NCBI GenBank assembly: GCA_009746045.1
Contig: RPFO01000448.1
Location: 3,622,373-3,686,372 of the forward strand
Reading direction: 5' to 3'
Length of the DNA: 64,000 nt
Source: Mesostigma viride
Lineage: Eukaryota; Streptophyta; Mesostigmatophyceae; Mesostigmatales; Mesostigmataceae
Shown here: positions 45,116 through 55,054 of the stretch, in pieces
Layout of the letters: every line of letters starts with the position of its first letter
Position numbering within the stretch: the stretch's first letter is position 1
Translations under genes and position numbers: made by a program
The notes under the pieces: generated by a model
Told to the model about the DNA's origin: nothing
The model's database searches: none
The model's input: the letters and a program-made list of their open reading frames with translations, nothing else

Positions 45116-46125
45116 GGCAGCAAGGAAGACATTACACTAACATGGCATGGCCAAAGCAAAAGAGACAGAGAAGTCAATGGAGAGAGAGCTCCTAAGAACT
45201 CCTAGTAAAATTGGCAACCATGGAGGGCAAAAAACGTTCAACAACTTACGATGGGCATCGGCACATACAGAGAAGCCCAGGTGTGCCAGGTGTAAAATAA
45301 GCGAGATTGAAGTGTCGCCTACCTCGTGGGAGACTTTTGGTATCTGGTAAACAATGAAAGCGAGTGGAAAGATGGACAACGTGAAAATAACATACAATCG
45401 ACTGCAATGCATGCAAAGAGGACAGAATCAGTAATAAAGCGCGCTGCATTCAGGCAGCGCTGAGCAATTGAACGGTGAACAATTTAATCCGGAACGCATT
45501 GTCTACGCGACTCGATGCGACTAAACGTGGCATGCATACGCGGTCGCTGACTGAAGACATTGTGTACCTGGCTCAGCAAGGTGCGCTTGCAGCCGCTTTC
45601 TTAAATATGCCGCAGGCGCACGATGTAACGAATTGAAGTTTGCATGTAGTAACAAAGGCAAGAAAAGCGGTGTAGCTGGCTATACCGACTACGCCATAGT
45701 AAGCTGTATCGGAGTTGGCGCTGCCGATGGCTGGAAACGGATGACCGAATCATGCTAAACTGGGGCTCCAAAAGGGCTTGTCATGCATCCTAGTGCGCCT
45801 TTTGCTTTTTTTTCTTCAAGCATCGTGAGCATGCGGGTTTAGGGGGGCGCTTATTCTTTCACCACTATCAGTCGGCTGGACTGCAATCGGCATAGCCAGC
45901 GCAAGGTGATGCAAGGGCAGGCAAACTTTACCAGCTCGTTCAAGGCTCGTTGATGAAATTCAAACATCTAGGCGGCGCGTCTGCAACGGCTCATCGCAAT
46001 TCGAATTCGCAAGCAGAACCCTCGTTACACGTGGCGCATGCAGAGATCTGCTTCGGGCGGCTTGGCGTATCTCACTGCGTCGTGACTCGAGTAGATAGTC
46101 AGCCTAGTTAGTACTCTGGGGGCCT
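45116..46125. other. No gene recognised
   Basis: Unique sequence of about 1 kb. Only short frames (up to about 90 codons), none convincing. Confidence 0.5.
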
Positions 46126-46364
46126 CGAGTTCGGCAGTCCCCTATTCGGAAATCCCGGATCATATGTACTCCACACTATGTACTCTTGGAGTACATAGTG
46201 TGCCACCCTATGTATTCTTGGAGTACATAGTGTGGAGTACATAGTCACTCCTTCCTAAGTAATACGGGCGTGTCTCACCGCGTCGGCAGTCCCCTATTCG
46301 GAAATCCCGGATCATATGTACTCCACACTATGTACTCTTGGAGTACATAGTGTGCCACCCTATG
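46126..46364. repeat. Palindromic satellite, left part
   Basis: A unit of about 180 bp contains the perfect hairpin CTATGTACTC-TTG-GAGTACATAG, plus GTAATACGGGCGTGTCTCAC and GCAGTCCCCTATTCGGAAAT. The array is interrupted at CTATG by retrotransposon C and continues at 54395. Confidence 0.9.
46360..46364. repeat. Target duplication of element C, left
   Basis: CTATG, repeated at 54395-54399. Confidence 0.95.
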
Positions 46365-47060
46365 AGTTAACGCCAAGCGCATTGGCGTGATCCTGATTCG
46401 GCATATCTCTGCGATTCCAGCGGCACCGGAACGAGTTCATTCCGACAAGTATCAAGAAAGTTATGGCGTTCCGACTTCCCGGTCGCGCGCGAGCGCGAGC
46501 CGGCTGTTCTTCTAAGTCGGACGTGAATATTTGCCGACGACATATGGGGTCGACAGTAATTCCTGGGCTGACAGGAATTAGGTGCTGTACCTACGACGGT
46601 ATTGGATTAATACGTCGTACGCAGGAAATAGGAACCTTAACCTGTGGTCTGTTGGTACCGCAGGCTTAGTCCTGGACTTCTAGGTGCAGATGCAATAATC
46701 ACTGTGGTGACTGTACTCTGTGGTCACTGTGCCTGTATGGCAGACCTACTGTATAGGAGCTGGGCGCTGTACAGGTAGTGAATACTGTACCGGGGTGTTA
46801 TTACTGAGCAGGCCTCCTAGGCTGCTCAGGACTAGCAAGCACAGTGCACAAGTATATAAACAATAGGCCAGTGCCAAATGGGCATCTCTTGCGAGCCCGC
46901 CTCACGTGTTGTGCCTTGACTTGGCAAGCTCGTGTACAAGCCTCAAGTGTTGAGCGCTGTAAACATTATCCGATTTAACAAAGCTCCGTTTCCAACCATA
47001 TTCACACATTGCTGCATTGCAACCATATCCTTCACATTGCGTGTGCGAAGAACGTTAACT
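46365..47060 (+). repeat. 5' LTR of element C
   Basis: 696 bp, with 8-bp inverted tips AGTTAACG/CGTTAACT. Confidence 0.95.
46853..46860 (+). promoter_or_regulatory. TATA box in 5' LTR of C
   Basis: TATATAAA, about 200 bp before the LTR end, is a good candidate for the element promoter. The same box is in the 3' LTR at 54186-54193. Confidence 0.6.
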
Positions 47061-47070
47061 CAAATTACAA
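47061..47070 (+). promoter_or_regulatory. Primer-binding position of C
   Basis: CAAATTACAA directly follows the 5' LTR. It does not begin TGG. Its exact reverse complement is at 53515-53524 in a hairpin loop. Confidence 0.65.
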
Positions 47071-47153
47071 CCAGTCTCAGCGGAACGGCCAGGAGGGTCG
47101 TTGCCGGTTGCGGTGTGCAGCGTTTACGACGAGAGGAGCTCGTCCGGTGGTGA

Positions 47154-47759
47154 ATGGTGCAGGAGGAACAACGGCAGCAGGATTTCCGGTTTCGGCAGTC
47201 TGCTGGGGGTTCGATTTCTCCTGAATTACGCCGTGTCGTTCGGGATCTATCTTTGTTGCTTGCAGATCGTCCGCCTGTAAATCGCAGCTTCGTGCAATTC
47301 GTCGACGACCAGGTCGAAGATTGGGAGCGAATTCTGCGACACGTACAAACCATCGTCATTCCGGAGCACCGGAGCATCGACGACCTTGAGCAGGAGCTTC
47401 ACGGGTTGGTCGGCATCCAGACGGTGATTACTGCAGTAGCAGAGCGAGTGCGGACGGAGTTGGCAGCAAGGCGAGGCGAGGTTGCGGAGGCAGCTGGCGC
47501 AGGGCGACACGAGTTTGTGCCGACAGTAGCGGGCGCGGGAGTACCACGTGCTTTCGCAGGCGGCATCGGCGACGAGGGTGTTGCAGCGGGGCCAGTTAGG
47601 CGTGAACGACGCGGAGCGGAGCATCACAGGCGGCTTGCAGAGGTCGGGGCGACAGCGGAAGCCATCGCCGGAGGACAGCGCGCGACAAGAGTCGGCAGGT
47701 TTCCAGAGCGAGTAAGAGTTCCTTTTCAGGAGCTGCCCCGCCCCTTCGCGTTCGTGTGA
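47154..47759 (+). CDS. Leader ORF of element C (Gag N-terminus?)
   Basis: A 201-codon frame from ATG 47154 (MVQEEQRQQDFRFRQS) with a helical middle (FVDDQVEDWERILRHVQTIV...DDLEQELHGLVGIQTV) that looks like real protein, then Ala/Gly/Arg-rich sequence. Acidic coding-like sequence follows in another frame to about 48071 (VPELIVVSDSDDDSDKENQD). It may be the N-terminal part of Gag, cut by frameshifts, or a separate accessory protein. Function unknown. Confidence 0.45.
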   Translation: MVQEEQRQQDFRFRQSAGGSISPELRRVVRDLSLLLADRPPVNRSFVQFVDDQVEDWERILRHVQTIVIPEHRSIDDLEQELHGLVGIQTVITAVAERVRTELAARRGEVAEAAGAGRHEFVPTVAGAGVPRAFAGGIGDEGVAAGPVRRERRGAEHHRRLAEVGATAEAIAGGQRATRVGRFPERVRVPFQELPRPFAFV

Positions 47760-48173
47760 CGCGTTGGGAGGAGTTTGCACCTCTTGGTACGATAGTGACC
47801 TTGAGGTAGGAGCAGGGGGTGTCGCTGGGCTAGGCGACGAGGCACTTGGCGACCACGAGGTGCCAACGTACAATCCGCGAGGGCCAACGACGGGTTGTCA
47901 CCTGTCTACTTTACCAACGGTGACGATTCAGTCATCGCGGGCCGACAGCGGGTCGACGACGGCGCAGCAGGTAGCAGGGTACCAGAGCTGATTGTGGTGA
48001 GCGACAGCGACGACGACAGCGACAAGGAGAACCAGGACGCGCCTGGGGCCAGCCGTGGTGGTCTTGCCTGAGTGGTAACACTTGGCACTTTCCTTTCTTG
48101 TTCAGTAGCTTATATTGCTTTAATTGCTGCTTGGCCACTTGGCTGGCTGTAGCAGATCTGAACAGAGGCCATC

Positions 48174-49359
48174 ATGGAGGATGGAGCTATCAACCAACAA
48201 GCGGGCTTTATGGGCTTCGGCGGCGCGGCGCTGGGCTGGATGGACGAGATGGACGCGATGGACGCGGTGGACGCGATGGACGCGGGGACGGCCAGGCGCT
48301 GGGAGACCAGGCTGAGGTGCCAGATAATCAGAGCCAAGGATCGCAGGGCGGGCAGCACGCGCCAGCCGCAGATCAAGCGGCGCCTAAGCGACCAACCGTT
48401 GCTGAGGGGTACGCGGTGCTAGGCCAGTTTCAGTCCATCAAGGACAATTGGCAGCCCCGGGATGCTGAGAGGATGTTAGAGGACATGAACTTGTACACGG
48501 AGATATACAACGGTGACAAGCTTCGCATCCTGGCGTCTAGTGCCTACATACGGCAGTCGGCGAGGCGGCTGTTCAAGTTTGTTCGGGAGCGACACGCGGC
48601 GGGGGACACCTGGACGGCGTTTATGACGCGACTCAGGTCGTTCCTGAGTGACAAGAGGACCATAGATGGGTCCCACCTGAAGCAAGAATACCTGGACTAC
48701 AAGCCCATCAAGGGGCAACTAGTGGTCCACGCCTTTGAAGACTTCGTCAAGCTGAGGGAGGACGCCATGGCCAAGGGCTTCTTCGTCGCAGATCGGATGG
48801 CCATGGGCGACTTTCTCAAGTCGCTGCAACTGGATCCGGTCACCATGGATAATGTGACCATCCACATGCGACAGGTCCATGGCTGGGCAGCCATGACGGA
48901 TCAGTTGTATGAGTGTTTCAGCGGCAAGTACGTGGGGGTAAGCGCCCTCGTCAGAATGATGAGGAGGCCACTGAACCCACGGTTAAGTCCATGAGGGGAT
49001 CGGGCCACGGGGGCCCAGCGTCCTCGAGAGGGCCTGAGACCTCTTCAAGGGGTCGAGGAAGGTCCAGGAGGGGGCGTGACAGAAGGGCTGGACGGGGGAC
49101 CCCGCCGAAGTCGGGACATCCACAGTCCCAGTTTGACTTCAAGAGGGTGGGTGGTCCTCCCAAGGCTGGGCCCAGCAGTGGGACCTCACGGGACATCAGT
49201 CAGGTGGAATGTTATTTCTGCCAGGGGAAGGGTCACTTCAGGAATGAGTGTCCCTCGTACCTGAGGCAGGAAGGTCAGAGCAAGCCAGCTCAGGGTGGCA
49301 GCAAGGACAAGGCTGGTCCATCCCAGGACAAGGGCAAGGGCAAGGCTGCTGATCATTGA
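48174..49359 (+). pseudogene. Gag of element C
   Basis: Starts MEDGAINQQAGFMGFGG at 48174. A Met-Asp-Ala repeat follows, then a frameshift near 48290 leads into the Gag core (VAEGYAVLGQFQSIKDNW...YLDYKPIKGQLVVHAFEDFVKL...). A second shift near 48935 leads to an RG/RS-rich basic region and a zinc knuckle CYFCQGKGHFRNEC (CX2CX4HX4C). The frame ends with TGA at 49357-49359, overlapping the pol frame. It forms the particle and packages the RNA. Confidence 0.75.
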
Positions 49360-52300
49360 TTGAGCCTGCACACATCCCTGAACCCTGGAGGGTGCCCCCA
49401 GGGGTGTGTAATGAAGCTGCTAGTGACAGCAGTGAGGGGCAGCCCCATGCTCTAGTGAAAGAGCCTATTGGACACGATGGGGCAAGCTTGGTTACCACAG
49501 AGAGTATGCCAGCTGTAGCTGCAGTGGTTACTCGCCAACGTGCCCGCCATGGCGGTGCTGAGCCTGAGGTAGGACCTGGTGATGTGGACCCAGGTGGATC
49601 TCAGAAGCATTCTGACCGTGCAGGACTGGCACAGGATGGTCAGGATGAGGATAGGGCTGGAGACAGTCTGACAGGCACGACCCTGGTGCCTCCTGTACAT
49701 AAGGGATCTGTACATACCTTGAGTGCTAATAATGACAATAAAAGGTTTTCTCTCTTGTATGACATTGCCTCAAGGTTGCATACCATGTTTGGCCATGCAG
49801 CTCAGTCTTTGCAAGTTGCTAGACGGCTGGGAGGAAGTGAGTTGTACTCCATCTGCCAACAGGTTGCTCAAGCTTGCAAGTGCAGGCTAGTTGCTAGAAA
49901 GCCCAAGCAGTCTCATGCCAGGACTCCTATTTTGCAGCCAGGCCATGTGCAGGTAGATATTCAGAGAATCAGGGGTTTGAAGCTGCTGGTGGCAGTGGAC
50001 AGATATACCAAGTACAAGACCCTAGAGATCCTGCCTGACATGGAGAAGCCTACATTGATTGCTGCTCTGAAGTTGACAAGGAGCAGGTACCCTGGGTTGG
50101 AGTTGTTGCAGTGTGACATTCAGTTTGAGTGCTGTGAGAACCTGCCAGAGTTTCCAGAGTTGCTGATTACACCCAGGGAGAGCCACGGCCAGCAAGGGGT
50201 GGTGGAGAGAGCCATCCAAGAGATCAAGACTGTGCTGCTGGTGGAGAGGATTCCAAGGACGTCATCTGCCATTGTGACATCTGCATGGCTACGTTCTGTG
50301 GAGGACAGGCTGAACCTGAGGACTCCCATGTTCTTTGGTGACATTGCCATCAATCCTCTTATGCTGCATACCAGGATGCTGCCAGCTGATGCTGAGCAGG
50401 CATGGAAGGAGAAGCTAGAGGCCAAGTTCCTCAAGCTGAGGCAGAAAGACAAGGGCTGGAGTGTCCTAGAACCTAACGTTGGACAACAGGTTGTTGTGTG
50501 GAAGGAACCAAGCTTTCCAGGGAAACGTGGCAGCTGGCATGATGGGGTGGTGACCCGAGTAGAAGCCGCTGGCCATAAGTGCTGGGTGGCCATTGATGGC
50601 TCCCAAGCAGTGCACCGTCTGTCCTGGTCAAAGATCCGTCCCCGGGGAGGTAATCAAGGAGACCTCTTCCAGGTGCCCGCTGGTGTACAAGGCGGGGGTG
50701 ACGTGGAGCTTCCTGATCAGGGTGCTACAGCTGTATCGAGCCCTCAGGGTGACCCTGGCCCGGCCCCTGGGGTACCTTCACATACGGTGGTTGGGCAAGC
50801 AGGCGGACAGGCTGCACCTCCGGAACGGCCCGACACCAGGCCTAGGGGTGTGCGTCTATCAGATATTGTACAGGCTTTGCAAAGAGCCAAGAAGGAGCCT
50901 AAGGTGTCCAAGCTTGTCCAGTTGGATGAACCTGAGGTAGCTGCCATGGAGATAGATACCAATGCACAGGTTTCTGTCATGGGACCTCAGCATACAGGAG
51001 AACTGCTGGTCGGAGAACCAAGTTGCCCCTGGGTGTCTGATTTCAGTGGTAGGACGCATCTAAGGGTGTTGGGAGAGGTTACTGCCCCTGTCATGGGTGT
51101 GGATGTGACCTTCCTTGTCCTAGAGGACTATGATGGCCCTGTGATTTTGGGTCAGAATTTTCTGGGCAATCCTGGGATTTCTATCAGAGCTACAGCTCTG
51201 AGAAGAGATGGCTGGGGGATGATTCCCCTAGAAAATTTCAGGACAACATTTCCAGTCAGGTGCAGGGCCAAGCCGGTCAAGGGTGTAAAATGGGATGAAG
51301 GGGAGGTGCCCCCAGCGGCCAGTTTGGTGATTCCAGCTGTGTTGCACCCCAGCAGTATTGGCATAACTCACAGGAGCCTTGCTGCACACTCTCCTTTGAC
51401 ATATGACCAGCTGGTCCAAGAGATGAGCTCGCCTACTTTGTTTGAGGCTTGGAAGCTCGCCTTCTCCAAGGCATTGGAGGAGTGGTTGCAGTTTGAGTGT
51501 GCTGCACCAACAGACAGACGTCCCCCAGCATCAAGGAAGCTTGCTTTGAGATTTGTGCTGAAGAGGAAGGTTGTGGATGAGGTATCAGTGCCCCATGTCA
51601 GGCCTGTCCTGAATGAGTATCACGGCACGGGGAGTCTGCCAGGAGAGGAGCTATACACGCCAGGGATGCTACACGACACATGGAGAATTTTGCTATGTCT
51701 CTACGTGGGGTTGCTGAACAGGGGAGCAGCTATGTCATCAGTGCTGCTGGACTTCAAGAGGGCATTTTTAAAATCTGATCCAGAAGTGGCCAGGAGGGTG
51801 TGGAAGCAGGATGAGCCTTACTGTGTTGAGGTGCCTGCCATCTGGAAGCTGGAGCTGCATCAACAATTCCTGGTTATTCTGAAGGGCCTGGAAGGACTCA
51901 GGTCGAGCCCAATCATCTGGAGACTCACGCTGCAGGAAGCTCTGATCAGTGAGTGTGGCTTGAGAGTGTCTTCAGTTGATCCCTGTTTGCTGCTGGCCCA
52001 ATGGGAGGGTCTGCCAGTGTATGCTAGTTTGCATGGAGATGATCTGCATTTGCTAGCCCCCACGACCTGGCTGAAGAAGTTTATTCCTGTCATCAGTGGC
52101 AAGTTTTCACTGGGCAAGGAGCTGTGGCAGGAGCCCAACAAGCCTGTAGTGTTCTGTGGAATGCAGGCTACCCTGTTCAGGAGGGACGGGGAGTGGAGTA
52201 TCAGGCTTCAGGCTGGAGGAGATTATAAACAGACCATTGTGAAGGCCTTGCCAGAGAAGATCACCCAGGCTGCAGGACCTGAGTTGAGAGGCATGTGGGC

Positions 52301-52949
52301 CTGGTTTGCCAGCATCTGTGGTCCGTCTTTGATGGTCCATAGCAGAATGCCTGATGAGGTGCTTGAGGATGAGAAGCCTCGAGTCATAGCCCGGTTGGTG
52401 GAGAGTACCCCTGATCTGATTTTGTCTGGGATTGACTTTGCCCAGCCTATCACCTTGGAGATCTTTGTTGACAGTTCCATGGATGCTCGCCAGGTTACCA
52501 AGGTCAGGGGGAGATCTGCTGCTCTGTTTGCTTTTTATCAGAGCAGGGCAAGTTTGTTCAGCTGGTACAGCAGACTGCAGAAGAGGGTCTGTATCAGTTC
52601 AGATGTGGCAGAATGCAGGGCCATATGCGAGGGGATCCAGTCCAGCCTGTACATAAAGGAGTTAATGCTGGAGCTGGCTTCAGTTACCCCTTGGACCTTG
52701 CAGATGGAGACGTTGTTGCTAACAGACAGCATGGGTATGGTCCAGTTTGTTCACAAGCAGCTGGCCAGGAGCCGGGACCTGGATTATTTGTTGCTGAAGG
52801 AGTTGGCCAGTTTGGTTGACTTGAAGCATATCCCTGGCGAGGAGAACCCTGCTGATGCATTGACAAAGCTGCCACACAAGGCCCCAGCCCAGTACAATGT
52901 ACTGAGGAAGCTCATGAATGCTGACTGTCAAGTCGGTCTATCTGTCTAA
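49356..52949 (+). CDS. Intact pol of element C: integrase-protease-RT-RNase H
   Basis: An uninterrupted 1197-codon frame; pol opens only 4 nt before the gag stop in the -1 frame, so its first codons are uncertain. Residues about 140-190: zinc N-domain of integrase (LHTMFGH, then CKC, so the Cys pair is irregular). D201 (QVDIQR), D254 (LLQCDIQ) and E284 (VVERAIQ) are the catalytic acids. About 525-625: retropepsin-like domain, IDTNAQ at 534 and VILGQNFLGN. About 720-960: RT with D799 (DFKRAFLK) and HGDD at 893-896. About 1030-1185: RNase H with D1039, E1086, D1124 and NPADALTK. Confidence 0.95.
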   Translation: MIEPAHIPEPWRVPPGVCNEAASDSSEGQPHALVKEPIGHDGASLVTTESMPAVAAVVTRQRARHGGAEPEVGPGDVDPGGSQKHSDRAGLAQDGQDEDRAGDSLTGTTLVPPVHKGSVHTLSANNDNKRFSLLYDIASRLHTMFGHAAQSLQVARRLGGSELYSICQQVAQACKCRLVARKPKQSHARTPILQPGHVQVDIQRIRGLKLLVAVDRYTKYKTLEILPDMEKPTLIAALKLTRSRYPGLELLQCDIQFECCENLPEFPELLITPRESHGQQGVVERAIQEIKTVLLVERIPRTSSAIVTSAWLRSVEDRLNLRTPMFFGDIAINPLMLHTRMLPADAEQAWKEKLEAKFLKLRQKDKGWSVLEPNVGQQVVVWKEPSFPGKRGSWHDGVVTRVEAAGHKCWVAIDGSQAVHRLSWSKIRPRGGNQGDLFQVPAGVQGGGDVELPDQGATAVSSPQGDPGPAPGVPSHTVVGQAGGQAAPPERPDTRPRGVRLSDIVQALQRAKKEPKVSKLVQLDEPEVAAMEIDTNAQVSVMGPQHTGELLVGEPSCPWVSDFSGRTHLRVLGEVTAPVMGVDVTFLVLEDYDGPVILGQNFLGNPGISIRATALRRDGWGMIPLENFRTTFPVRCRAKPVKGVKWDEGEVPPAASLVIPAVLHPSSIGITHRSLAAHSPLTYDQLVQEMSSPTLFEAWKLAFSKALEEWLQFECAAPTDRRPPASRKLALRFVLKRKVVDEVSVPHVRPVLNEYHGTGSLPGEELYTPGMLHDTWRILLCLYVGLLNRGAAMSSVLLDFKRAFLKSDPEVARRVWKQDEPYCVEVPAIWKLELHQQFLVILKGLEGLRSSPIIWRLTLQEALISECGLRVSSVDPCLLLAQWEGLPVYASLHGDDLHLLAPTTWLKKFIPVISGKFSLGKELWQEPNKPVVFCGMQATLFRRDGEWSIRLQAGGDYKQTIVKALPEKITQAAGPELRGMWAWFASICGPSLMVHSRMPDEVLEDEKPRVIARLVESTPDLILSGIDFAQPITLEIFVDSSMDARQVTKVRGRSAALFAFYQSRASLFSWYSRLQKRVCISSDVAECRAICEGIQSSLYIKELMLELASVTPWTLQMETLLLTDSMGMVQFVHKQLARSRDLDYLLLKELASLVDLKHIPGEENPADALTKLPHKAPAQYNVLRKLMNADCQVGLSV

Positions 52950-53503
52950 AAGCTGAGAGCTGGGTGCTTAAGTCTCTGGATATCAGGCTGGGAGCTTGAT
53001 TGTACATAATCCTGAGCACACCTTGAGGGGTGAGACATGTCTCTGGTGTGGGAATGTCTGACATTGTCTCTGATGGAGAGATGTCTATCTGGGGTTTTCA
53101 TCTCAGTCTGAGGTTTCCCCAGATCTGTGGTTTGTGGGCGGGGTTCGATTCCCTGGTGCCGTCTTAAGGCGGAGTTTCACGGACTGGCTGACCCATCCAC
53201 CATGCTGGTGAGGTGGCGACAGGTCCCCTGATTTTCCACGGTTGGAACGAGTATGGAGCTTGTGTTTTGCATGTGCTTCGCGTAGATGTTGTGTCTGGTT
53301 CGATAAGGGGCAGCAGACCGGCGCCGACTCCCGTCTGGGGGTCAGCAATGTTTTCTGATGAGCTGTTGTGGGTGATCTGTGGGGTTTCGCCTAAGGTCCT
53401 GAAGGTTGTACATACTTCTCAAGTTCTTAACTGAACACCTATGGGCTGCCACAGTTGGCCAACCTCTTGTACATGGGTAACACAACGAGCCTCCCGTGAA
53501 GGG

Positions 53504-53545
53504 ATAGGGACTCATTGTAATTTGTTTGTGCTCCTGAGCCAGTAT
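53504..53545 (+). other. PBS-complement hairpin of C
   Basis: CTCA/TGAG, GG/CC and ATA/TAT form an interrupted stem around a 20-nt loop (53515-53534). The loop starts with TTGTAATTTG, the exact reverse complement of the 10 nt after the 5' LTR. It lies about 150 nt upstream of the 3' LTR. Confidence 0.65.
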
Positions 53546-53678
53546 GGGTGCTATGTACATATAATAAGGAATCCAAGCTGACTGTCATGCCCAGCGGGTT
53601 GTGACTTGTAGTCTGGGGAGGATATCCAGTACCCATTGTGTGTGTTTGTATGTAGACTTGTGTGAGCTGCTACAGCTC

Positions 53679-53696
53679 AAGAAAAGAAAGGATTGG
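53679..53696 (+). promoter_or_regulatory. Polypurine tract of C
   Basis: AAGAAAAGAAAGGATTGG directly before the 3' LTR; the expected plus-strand primer. Confidence 0.75.
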
Positions 53697-54394
53697 AGTT
53701 AACGCCAAGCGCATTGGCGTGATCCTGATTCGGCATATCTCTGCGATTCCAGCGGCACCGGAACGAGTTCATTCCGACAAGTATCAAGAAAGTTATGGCG
53801 TTCCGACTTCCCGGTCGCGCGCGAGCGCGAGCCGGCTGTTCTTCTAAGTCGGACGTGAATATTTGCCGACGACATATGGGGTCGACAGTAATTCCTGGGC
53901 TGACAGGAATTAGGTGCTGTACCTACGACGGTATTGGATTAATACGTCGTACGCAGGAAATAGGAACCTTAACCTGTGGTCTGTTGGTACCGCAGGCTTA
54001 GTCCTGGACTTCTAGGTGCAGATGCAATAATCACTGTGGTGACTGTACTCTGTGGTCACTGTGCCTGTATGGCAGACCTACTGTATAGGAACTGGGCGCT
54101 GTACAGGTAGTGAATACTGTACCGGGAGTGTTATTACTGAGCAGGCCTCCTAGGCTGCTCAGGACTAGCAAGCACAGTGCACAAGTATATAAACAATAGG
54201 CCAGTGCCAAATGGGCATCTCTTGCGAGCCCGCCTCACGTGTTGTGCCTTGACTTGGCAAGCTCGTGTGCAAGCCTCAAGTGTTGAGCGCTGTAAACATT
54301 ATCCGATTTAACAAAGCTCCGTTTCCAACCATATTCACACATTGCTGCATTGCAACCATATCCTTCACATTGCGTGTGCGAAGAAAGCTTAACT
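53697..54394 (+). repeat. 3' LTR of element C
   Basis: 698 bp, ending GCTTAACT where the 5' LTR has CGTTAACT. Confidence 0.95.
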
Positions 54395-54757
54395 CTATGT
54401 ACTCTTGGAGTACATAGTGTGGAGTACATAGTCACTCCTTCCTATGTAATACGGGCGTGTCTCACCGCGTCGGCAGTCCCCTATTCGGAAATCCCGGATC
54501 ATATGTACTCCGGACTATGTACTCTTGGAGTACATAGTGTGCCACCCTATGTACTCTTGGAGTACATAGTGTGGAGTACATAGTCACTCCTTCCTATGTA
54601 ATACGGGCGTGTCTCACCGCGTCGGCAGTCCCTATTCGGAAATCCCGGATCATATGTACTCCGGACTATGTACTCTTGGAGTACATAGTGTGCCACCCTA
54701 TGTACTCTTGGAGTACATAGTGTGGAGTACATAGTCACACCTTCCTATGTAATACGG
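54395..54757. repeat. Palindromic satellite, right part
   Basis: Continues the unit interrupted by element C: two further copies of about 180 bp with the CTATGTACTC/GAGTACATAG hairpin. The first 5 bp are the target duplication. Confidence 0.9.
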
Positions 54758-54761
54758 GGGT

Positions 54762-54985
54762 GTAATCATATGTAATCATGTGTAATCATCGGTAAAAATC
54801 GGTAATCATTTGTCCTTTTTTGGTAATCATGTACGTGTAATCATGTGTAATCATGTGTAATCATCGGTAAAAATCGGTAATCATTTGTCCTTTTTTGGTA
54901 ATCATGTACGTGTAATCATGTGTAATCATGTGTAATCATCGGTAAAAATCGGTAATCATTTGTCCTTTTTTGGTAATCATTTCGG
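54762..54985 (+). repeat. TGTAATCAT tandem repeat
   Basis: Three copies of about 75 bp: GTGTAATCATGTGTAATCAT, CGGTAAAAATCGGTAATCAT, TTGTCCTTTTTTGGTAATCA. Confidence 0.95.
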
Positions 54986-55054
54986 TCAGGGTCACGTGTG
55001 CTTGTCTGCATGATCGATCGTCCAGACAAGCTGCACTGCCCCTAAGACCCTAAC

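Larger units (their letters stand above)
46365..54394 (+). mobile_element. LTR retrotransposon C (complete, 8.0 kb)
   Basis: LTRs of 696 and 698 bp with about five differences, AGTTAAC...GTTAACT, are flanked by CTATG duplications. The inside holds a leader frame, gag with one zinc knuckle, an uninterrupted 1197-codon pol, a PBS-complement hairpin and a purine tract. It has the best preserved pol of the three related elements and may be autonomous. It is inserted in the palindromic satellite; joining the flanks restores a normal satellite unit. Confidence 0.95.
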
